In this document: positions 7,325-11,191 of the stretch, one piece after another | Position numbering within the stretch: the first letter of the stretch is position 1 | Layout of the letters: every line of letters begins with the position of its first letter | Source: Chloroflexota bacterium | GTDB lineage: Bacteria > Chloroflexota > Limnocylindria > P2-11E | Length of the DNA stretch: 11,191 nt | Reading direction: 5' to 3' | NCBI GenBank assembly: GCA_013695575.1 | Contig: JACDAF010000016.1 | Coordinates: 1 to 11,191, forward strand | The notes under the pieces: generated by a model | Seen by the model: only the letters and a program-made list of their open reading frames with translations | Databases searched by the model: none | What the model was told of the DNA's origin: nothing | Made by a program: the position numbers and the translations under genes

Positions 7325-8421
7325 GCGAGGGGAGCCGTCGCATCCGCGTCGGGGTGCTCACCGGCGGCGCGTCGGCCGAGCGCGACATCTCGCTCGCGAC
7401 GGGCGCCCAGATCGCGGCAAGCCTTCACGCGGATCGCTACGAGATCGTCCTACTCGACCCCCTGGCGCTCATGTCGCGCAACCGCGCGCTCACCGCCGAG
7501 CAGCGCGGGCTGGCGCGCGCCCTCCAGGAGGAGGGCCCGCGGCCCGCGGCAGTGCCGACTCCGAGAACACTGCCGCGCGGCCTCGAGCAGCAGATCGAGA
7601 GCGCGTCGCGGTCTCTGGTGCCCGCCACCCGCGCGATCACGGCCGACGCGGAGCCGCTCGACGTCGTCTTCATCGCCCTCCACGGGCCGTGGGGCGAGGA
7701 CGGCAGGATCCAGGGCCTTCTGGACACGCTCGGCATCCCATACACGGGCTCCGGGGTGCTCGCCTCGGCCCTGGCGATGGACAAGGTCATGGCGAAGACG
7801 GTCCTGGTCGCGGCGGGGATCGACGTCCCCCGTGGCATCGTCGTCACGCGCGCCGACGATCCGGCGGCCCGCTCCGTGCCGCTCCCCGCGTTCGTGAAGC
7901 CGGTGCAGCAGGGCTCGAGCGTCGGATCGACGATCGTCCTGCGCGCGGCCGGGCTCGAGGCAGCTATCGCGGATGCCCTTCGGTACGACGACCGGGCGCT
8001 CGTCGAGGAGCGTGTGCTCGGGCGCGAGCTCACCGTGGCGGTCATCGGGAACGATGAGCTCGAGGCTCTTCCGGTCATCGAGATCGTCACGTCGCACGCG
8101 TTCTTCGACTACGGCGCGAAGTACGACGCGGGCGAGAGCGACGAGATCGTCCCGGCCCGGATCCCGGATGCCGTCGCGAAGCGCGCGCAGGAGCTCGCGA
8201 TCCGGTCCCATACCGCGCTCGGCTGTCGCGGCATGTCGAGGACGGACCTCATTTGGAGCGAGGATGGCCGCATGGTCGTGCTCGAGCTGAACACCATTCC
8301 CGGGATGACCGCGAACAGCCTCTTGCCGAAGGCGGCGCGCGAGGCGGGGATCCCCTTCGACATCCTGCTGGACAGGCTGGTCCGGTGGGCGCTGGAGGAT
8401 GCTGATCGCCGCGCGCGCTGA
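7321..8421 (+). CDS. ddl: Ddl, D-alanine--D-alanine ligase
   Basis: This ATP-grasp enzyme of 366 residues makes the D-Ala-D-Ala dipeptide that MurF attaches and that penicillin-binding proteins and vancomycin recognise. Motifs seen are LTGGASAERDIS (12-24 region), FIALHGPWGEDG, the IPYTGSG...AMDK region, FVKPVQQGSSVGS (nucleotide and phosphate-binding loops), ALVEERVLGRE, and the omega-loop motif FFDYGAKY, which has the Tyr expected for D-Ala-D-Ala rather than D-Ala-D-Lac ligases. RTDLIW and LELNTIPGMT follow, with metal ligands Glu322 and Asn324. A segment near residues 55-95 (after LLDPLALMSRN) is of variable type, as usual in long Ddl proteins. The GTG start overlaps the murB stop (GTGA), with a GGGAGAG patch very close upstream. 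The 3' end overlaps the predicted ftsQ start by 23 nt. Confidence 0.95.
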   Translation: MSEGSRRIRVGVLTGGASAERDISLATGAQIAASLHADRYEIVLLDPLALMSRNRALTAEQRGLARALQEEGPRPAAVPTPRTLPRGLEQQIESASRSLVPATRAITADAEPLDVVFIALHGPWGEDGRIQGLLDTLGIPYTGSGVLASALAMDKVMAKTVLVAAGIDVPRGIVVTRADDPAARSVPLPAFVKPVQQGSSVGSTIVLRAAGLEAAIADALRYDDRALVEERVLGRELTVAVIGNDELEALPVIEIVTSHAFFDYGAKYDAGESDEIVPARIPDAVAKRAQELAIRSHTALGCRGMSRTDLIWSEDGRMVVLELNTIPGMTANSLLPKAAREAGIPFDILLDRLVRWALEDADRRAR

Positions 8422-9178
8422 GCGCGGGCGGTCCCGGGTGCCTCGAGCGCGCGGGAGGCCCGGCCGGCGGCCGATCGACCCCGCACGGGCGGGCGCCGGC
8501 CTCCTCGCAGGCGGCTGCCTCGCGGCGCTCCTGTGGCTGGCCGGGAGTGATGCGCTGGTCCTCCGGTCCGGGCAGGTGATCGGTGCGAGACACACCGAGC
8601 CGGCGGCTGCACTCCGCGCCAGCGGCCTCGAAGGCGCTCGGACCTTTCGCGCCAGCGCCGCGGAGGCCCGGGCGCGACTGCGGTCCCTCCCCGCCGTCCG
8701 GGACGCGTCCGTCGATCTCGACGTGCTGGGGACGTTCCGCATCGCGCTCGTGGAGCGTGAGGCTGCCGGCCGGTGGGTCGCCGGCGGTGCGGAGTGGTTC
8801 ATCGACCGGGATGGCGTCCTGTTCCCATCGGCCGACCCGCAGGCCGCGCCGGCGCTGCGCATCCGCGACGACTCCGTGCCTCGACGCCAGGCCGGAGACC
8901 GGATCGATCGGGCGCTGCTGGACGCCGCACTCCGTCTCGCGGCGCTCGCCCCGGGTGAGCTACGCGCCGACATGCGCGCGCCGAGCGTGCGGATCGAGGC
9001 GGGTCCGAACGGCATCGTGCTCGCGAGCGGCGGTCGCTGGGAGCTGCGCTTCGGGAGCGTCGAACGATTCGAAGACAAGCTTGCGGTGGCGCGCCAGTTC
9101 CTGCGGAACGAGCCCGACCGGCCGCTAGACTACGTCGACGTGCGAAGCCCTGACCGCATCGTCTTCAGCCCCCGCTAG
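8399..9178 (+). CDS. ftsQ: FtsQ/DivIB-type cell division protein (POTRA domain)
   Basis: This is a bitopic membrane protein of 259 residues that links early and late divisome proteins. An Arg-rich cytoplasmic N-terminus of about 30 residues is followed by one membrane segment (about 31-49, AGAGLLAGGCLAALLWLAG). Next comes an extracytoplasmic POTRA-like region (LVLRSGQVIGA to LVEREAAGRW) and a C-terminal beta domain ending DYVDVRSPDRIVF, the usual FtsQ closing pattern. Sequence identity in this family is low; the call rests on this architecture plus position before ftsA and ftsZ. ATG 8399 lies inside ddl. A GGAGG touches the ATG directly (8394-8398), too close to serve it, so GTG 8438, which would shorten the cytoplasmic tail by 13 residues, remains possible. 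Alanine and arginine content is high. The stop is TAG, and a 24-nt gap precedes sbp. Confidence 0.88.
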   Translation: MLIAARAERGRSRVPRARGRPGRRPIDPARAGAGLLAGGCLAALLWLAGSDALVLRSGQVIGARHTEPAAALRASGLEGARTFRASAAEARARLRSLPAVRDASVDLDVLGTFRIALVEREAAGRWVAGGAEWFIDRDGVLFPSADPQAAPALRIRDDSVPRRQAGDRIDRALLDAALRLAALAPGELRADMRAPSVRIEAGPNGIVLASGGRWELRFGSVERFEDKLAVARQFLRNEPDRPLDYVDVRSPDRIVFSPR

Positions 9179-9202
9179 AGCCTCCGTCTTCTCCTCGCTA
9201 GG

Positions 9203-9526
9203 ATGTGGCTTCCGCTCCTCGGCCTGGTCGCCGGTGTCCTGCTCGGTCTCGCGCTGCGTGTCAATCTCCCGATCGATCTCGCACGCTACACGGCGGTCGG
9301 CATCCTCGCGGCGCTCGACTCGCTGCTCGGCGCGTTGCGCGCGGAGCTCGAGGGCCACTTTTCCGCGCGCATCTTCCTGTCGGGCTTCTACACGAACGCG
9401 CTGCTTGCCGCAGCGCTGACGTTCCTCGGCGACCGGCTGGGGATCGACCTCTATCTCGTAGCGCTCTTCGCGTTCGGCTGGCGTATCTTCCAGAATGTGG
9501 CCGTGATCCGGAGGCACTTTCTATAG
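9203..9526 (+). CDS. sbp: Small basic protein Sbp (DUF1290), membrane protein of unknown function
   Basis: This 107-residue membrane protein matches the DUF1290/Sbp family, found between ftsQ/divIB and ftsA in B. subtilis and relatives; its function is unknown. It has a first hydrophobic segment at about 3-18 and a second at about 29-45 (YTAVGILAALDSLLGAL). An amphipathic stretch with a conserved-looking GHFSARIFLSGFYTN follows, then further hydrophobic segments from about 66 to 98. The C-terminus is basic (VIRRHFL). ATG 9203 is the first possible start after the in-frame ftsQ stop. It lacks a Shine-Dalgarno sequence; the 24-nt leader is pyrimidine-rich. The stop TAG overlaps the apparent ATA start of ftsA. 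In B. subtilis ylxW and ylxX separate divIB from sbp, and both are absent here. Confidence 0.9.
   Translation: MWLPLLGLVAGVLLGLALRVNLPIDLARYTAVGILAALDSLLGALRAELEGHFSARIFLSGFYTNALLAAALTFLGDRLGIDLYLVALFAFGWRIFQNVAVIRRHFL
9510..9514 (+). promoter_or_regulatory. Shine-Dalgarno sequence of ftsA
   Basis: GGAGG lies inside the 3' end of sbp. It is 8 nt before the ATA at 9523 and is one of the clearest ribosome binding sites in the window. No ATG, GTG, TTG or CTG stands at a usable distance downstream, so it decides the ftsA start in favour of ATA. Confidence 0.75.
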
Positions 9527-10755
9527 TCGAGCAATCGGTCCTCGTCGGCATCGACATCGGCACGACGAAGGTCTGCGTCCTTATCGGTGAGCAGAACCGC
9601 GGCGGCGTCGACGTCATCGGCATCGGTCTGGCGCCGTCGGATGGGCTCCGCAAGGGGATCGTGATCGACATCGATCGCACGGTCCAGGCCGTGCAGACGG
9701 CGGTCGAGGCCACCGAGCGGATGTCGGGCCTCAAGGTGCGCTCGGCGCTGGTCGCCATCGCGGGCAACCACATCGGATCGCAGAACTCACGCGGCATGGT
9801 CGCGGTGTCCGGCGGCGGTCACGATGTGGCACGCGAGGACACGCTGCGCGCGATCGAGGCAGCGCGTGCGGTGTCGATCCCGAACACGCGCGAGATCGTG
9901 CACGTGATCCCGCGCGGCTACGTGGTCGATGGCCAGTCGGGAGTGCGCGACCCGATCGGCATGAGCGCGGTCCGCCTGGAGGTCGAGACGCACATCGTGA
10001 CGGCGTCGACGACGAGCGTGCAGAACCTCTCGAAATGCGTGCAGCGCGCGGGCATCGAGATCGACCAGCTGGTGCTCGCGCCCCTGGCGACCGGTGAGGC
10101 CGTGCTTGCGGGCGAGGACCGGGAGCTCGGCGTGTGCCTGGTCGACATCGGCGGCGACACGACCGACGTCGCGATCTACCAGGATGGGACCATCGCCCAC
10201 GCGGCGACGATCCCGATGGGCGCGCGGAGCATCACGGCCGACCTGGGCATCGTGCTCCGTGTCACGCCTGATGTGGCCGAGAGCCTGAAGCTCCGGCACG
10301 GGACCGCCCTGCCGCTCGATGTCGACCCGGACGAAGTCATCCAGATCACCTCGATCGGCGAGGACGTCTCCCACGGGGTCACGCGGCGGCATGTCGCCGA
10401 GGTCATCGAATCGCGGGTCGTCGAGCTCTTCACCTACGTCGCGGCGGAGATCGAGAGCGCCGGCGCCACGAACCGGCTGCAGGCGGGGATCGTGCTCACC
10501 GGCGGCGGCTCCCTGCTCCAGGGACTGGCGCGCGCCGGGCGCGATCAGCTCGGGATGAGCGCGCGGGTCGTCGCGCCGACCGGTCTCGGCGGCCTCACGG
10601 ACTCCGTTGCCACGCCGCAATACGCGGCCGCCAGCGGCCTGCTCCTGTGGGGAGCCCGCAGCTGGAACGACGGCGACGAGCGCGCCCGGGGCCGGGTCCC
10701 TGGCTCTGGCCTCGGCGAGCGCATCTCCAAGATCTTCCGCGGCCTGATGCCCTGA
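9523..10755 (+). CDS. ftsA: FtsA, actin-like divisome protein that tethers FtsZ to the membrane (apparent ATA start)
   Basis: FtsA is an ATP-binding actin homologue that anchors FtsZ to the membrane and recruits later division proteins. From 9523 it has 410 residues, a normal size. Visible are phosphate-1 GIDIGTTKV (9-17), the SHS2/1C region (GLRKGIVIDID to NHIGSQNSRG), phosphate-2 LVDIGGDTTDVA (206-217), the adenosine motif IVLTGGGSLLQG (from 323), and a C-terminal amphipathic membrane-targeting helix (about 397-410, LGERISKIFRGLMP). No ATG, GTG, TTG or CTG exists in frame between CTG 9478 and GIDIGTTK. ATA 9523 has an ideal GGAGG 8 nt upstream, overlaps the sbp stop as ATAG (like the NTGA junctions elsewhere) and gives the normal N-terminal length. 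An AUA start is very rare and would lower expression. CTG 9478 without a clear ribosome binding site, or a base error, are alternatives. Confidence 0.93.
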   Translation: MVEQSVLVGIDIGTTKVCVLIGEQNRGGVDVIGIGLAPSDGLRKGIVIDIDRTVQAVQTAVEATERMSGLKVRSALVAIAGNHIGSQNSRGMVAVSGGGHDVAREDTLRAIEAARAVSIPNTREIVHVIPRGYVVDGQSGVRDPIGMSAVRLEVETHIVTASTTSVQNLSKCVQRAGIEIDQLVLAPLATGEAVLAGEDRELGVCLVDIGGDTTDVAIYQDGTIAHAATIPMGARSITADLGIVLRVTPDVAESLKLRHGTALPLDVDPDEVIQITSIGEDVSHGVTRRHVAEVIESRVVELFTYVAAEIESAGATNRLQAGIVLTGGGSLLQGLARAGRDQLGMSARVVAPTGLGGLTDSVATPQYAAASGLLLWGARSWNDGDERARGRVPGSGLGERISKIFRGLMP

Positions 10756-10814
10756 TCTCGAGGCCGTTGGCCGGAAACGCTCGTCATGCAGATGAGGGCC
10801 ACGAGGCGGGAGGG

Positions 10815-10844
10815 TGTTCAATGGCAGCCGCAGCGGGGTATAGT
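10815..10844 (+). promoter_or_regulatory. Candidate sigma-70-type promoter for ftsZ
   Basis: A TATAGT hexamer at 10839-10844 (5 of 6 to TATAAT) stands out in this GC-rich gap. The best -35 is a weak TGTTCA at 10815-10820, with an 18-nt spacer. Transcription would begin near A10851, giving a leader of about 43 nt that still contains the first ftsZ ribosome binding site. It would allow ftsZ to be expressed above the upstream genes. The evidence is pattern only. Confidence 0.4.
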
Positions 10845-10871
10845 CCCCGCACATCCAGTCGACCATGTTGA
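10821..10871 (+). CDS. Possible 16-residue leader ORF upstream of ftsZ (doubtful)
   Basis: An ATG at 10821 follows GGGAGGG (10808-10814) with a 6-nt gap, a good ribosome binding site. It reads MAAAAGYSPRTSSRPC before a TGA at 10869-10871, which is 22 nt before the ftsZ ATG. It contains the GC-rich inverted repeat. I recognise no family. It could act as a translated leader on transcripts coming from ftsA. It would be cut off if transcription starts at about 10851. Chance is a real possibility at this length. Confidence 0.2.
   Translation: MAAAAGYSPRTSSRPC
10833..10850. repeat. Perfect inverted repeat framing the candidate -10 box of ftsZ
   Basis: GCGGGG (10833-10838) and CCCCGC (10845-10850) are exact reverse complements separated by the 6-nt TATAGT. 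In RNA it would fold as a 6-bp GC stem with a 6-nt loop. There is no U tract, so it is not a standard terminator. As DNA it could be an operator covering the -10 box. It is one of the few dyads visible in the 138-nt noncoding gap. Confidence 0.6.
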
Positions 10872-10879
10872 GGCTCGGG

Positions 10880-10886
10880 GGAGGGG
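10880..10886 (+). promoter_or_regulatory. Shine-Dalgarno sequence for the upstream ftsZ start
   Basis: GGAGGGG lies 7 nt before ATG 10894, inside a longer G-rich run. It is the stronger-spaced of two ribosome binding sites and supports starting FtsZ at 10894. Confidence 0.65.
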
Positions 10887-10893
10887 CAGCGGC

Positions 10894-11191
10894 ATGGAAA
10901 ATCCTGAGAAGGAGGCTGCCCCTCTCATGCCGCTACATTCGGACATCGAGAACTTCGCCCTCATCAAGGTCGTCGGCGTCGGTGGTGGTGGATCGAACGC
11001 CGTCAATCGCATGATCCGCGCCGAGCTCATGGGCGTCGAGTTCATCACGGTGAACTGTGACGCTCAGGCGCTGCTCCTCTCGGACGCGCCGCACAAGATC
11101 CGCATCGGCGACAAGATCACGCGCGGTCTCGGCGCGGGTGCCGATCCATCGGTCGGGCGCAAGTGCGCCGAAGACGACACGGAGAAGCTCT
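10894..11191 (+). CDS. ftsZ: FtsZ, tubulin-like cell division GTPase (3' end cut off by window)
   Basis: FtsZ polymerises into the cytokinetic ring and recruits the divisome; FtsA and other factors tether it. The first 99 codons are present. After a short variable N-terminus come FALIKVVGVGGGGSNAVNRM (T1 glycine-rich GTP loop), ITVNCDAQALLLSDAP (T2/T3 area, where NTDAQAL is usual) and the ITRGLGAGADPSVGRK region. Family identity is beyond doubt. Two in-frame ATGs are plausible. ATG 10894 has GGAGGGG 7 nt upstream and gives 23 residues before IKVV. ATG 10927 has AAGGAGG (10909-10915) 11 nt upstream and gives 12, nearer to E. coli and B. subtilis FtsZ. Both may be used. It is the only gene here preceded by a sizeable noncoding gap, so it probably has its own promoter in addition to read-through. 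Confidence 0.96.
   Translation, partial: MENPEKEAAPLMPLHSDIENFALIKVVGVGGGGSNAVNRMIRAELMGVEFITVNCDAQALLLSDAPHKIRIGDKITRGLGAGADPSVGRKCAEDDTEKL
10909..10915 (+). promoter_or_regulatory. Second Shine-Dalgarno sequence, for the internal ftsZ start
   Basis: AAGGAGG is a near-perfect anti-16S match, 11 nt before the in-frame ATG 10927. It lies inside the coding sequence of the longer FtsZ form, where it encodes Lys-Glu, so it may be a real start site or a coincidence of those codons. Confidence 0.45.

Noticed and set aside
9126..9131. TAGACT in the end of ftsQ as a -10 box for sbp
   Set aside because: No matching -35 element and it is within coding sequence; too weak to call.
9522..9527. TATAGT at the sbp-ftsA junction as a promoter
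   Set aside because: No -35-like element lies at 16-18 nt, and the bases are explained by the sbp stop and ftsA start.
10762..10772. GGCC-GTT-GGCC hairpin after ftsA as a terminator
   Set aside because: The stem is only 4 bp, the loop 3 nt, and no T run follows.
1..11191. Mobile elements, CRISPR arrays, tRNA or rRNA genes, or a hidden accessory system
   Set aside because: The window is packed with dcw genes on one strand. I saw no terminal repeats, transposase motifs, spaced direct repeats or RNA gene signatures.

Overview
The window holds the second half of a division and cell wall (dcw) gene cluster from a GC-rich bacterium (G+C near 70% by eye). All genes are on the + strand and almost without gaps. 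The order is mraY (3' part) - pgeF - murD - ftsW - murG - murC - murB - ddl - ftsQ - sbp (DUF1290) - ftsA - ftsZ (5' part). A complete murC/murB/ddl set and an ftsA beside a DUF1290 small basic protein, all at high GC, point to a Terrabacteria-type lineage. Chloroflexota (for example a Limnocylindria-like soil or freshwater lineage) fits best. Most Actinobacteria lack ftsA, which argues against them. This placement is inference; nothing in the window proves it.

Layout: from 3 to 8421 the genes encode lipid I synthesis (mraY), a muropeptide-editing hydrolase (pgeF), D-Glu addition (murD), the SEDS glycan polymerase (ftsW), lipid II synthesis (murG), L-Ala addition (murC), UDP-MurNAc formation (murB) and the D-Ala-D-Ala ligase (ddl). 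Six junctions are 4-nt NTGA overlaps: ATGA, TTGA, GTGA, TTGA, ATGA and GTGA. ftsW/murG instead overlap by 203 nt. Few starts have a good Shine-Dalgarno sequence, so translational coupling along one long mRNA is likely. From 8399 to the end come the division genes ftsQ, sbp, ftsA and ftsZ. The only noncoding stretch over 30 nt is the 138-nt ftsA-ftsZ gap. It carries a possible promoter whose -10 sits exactly between the arms of a perfect inverted repeat, plus a possible tiny leader ORF.

Working together: MurB and MurC make UDP-MurNAc-L-Ala, PgeF can remove wrongly added L-Ser, MurD adds D-Glu, Ddl supplies D-Ala-D-Ala, MraY and MurG build lipid II, and FtsW polymerises it at the septum organised by FtsZ, FtsA and FtsQ.

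This is mainly a conserved housekeeping region. I found no new mobile, defence or biosynthetic system. The points most worth a second look are the apparent AUA start of ftsA, the peptidoglycan-editing gene pgeF embedded between mraY and murD, the long ftsW/murG overlap, and the regulatory-looking ftsA-ftsZ gap.
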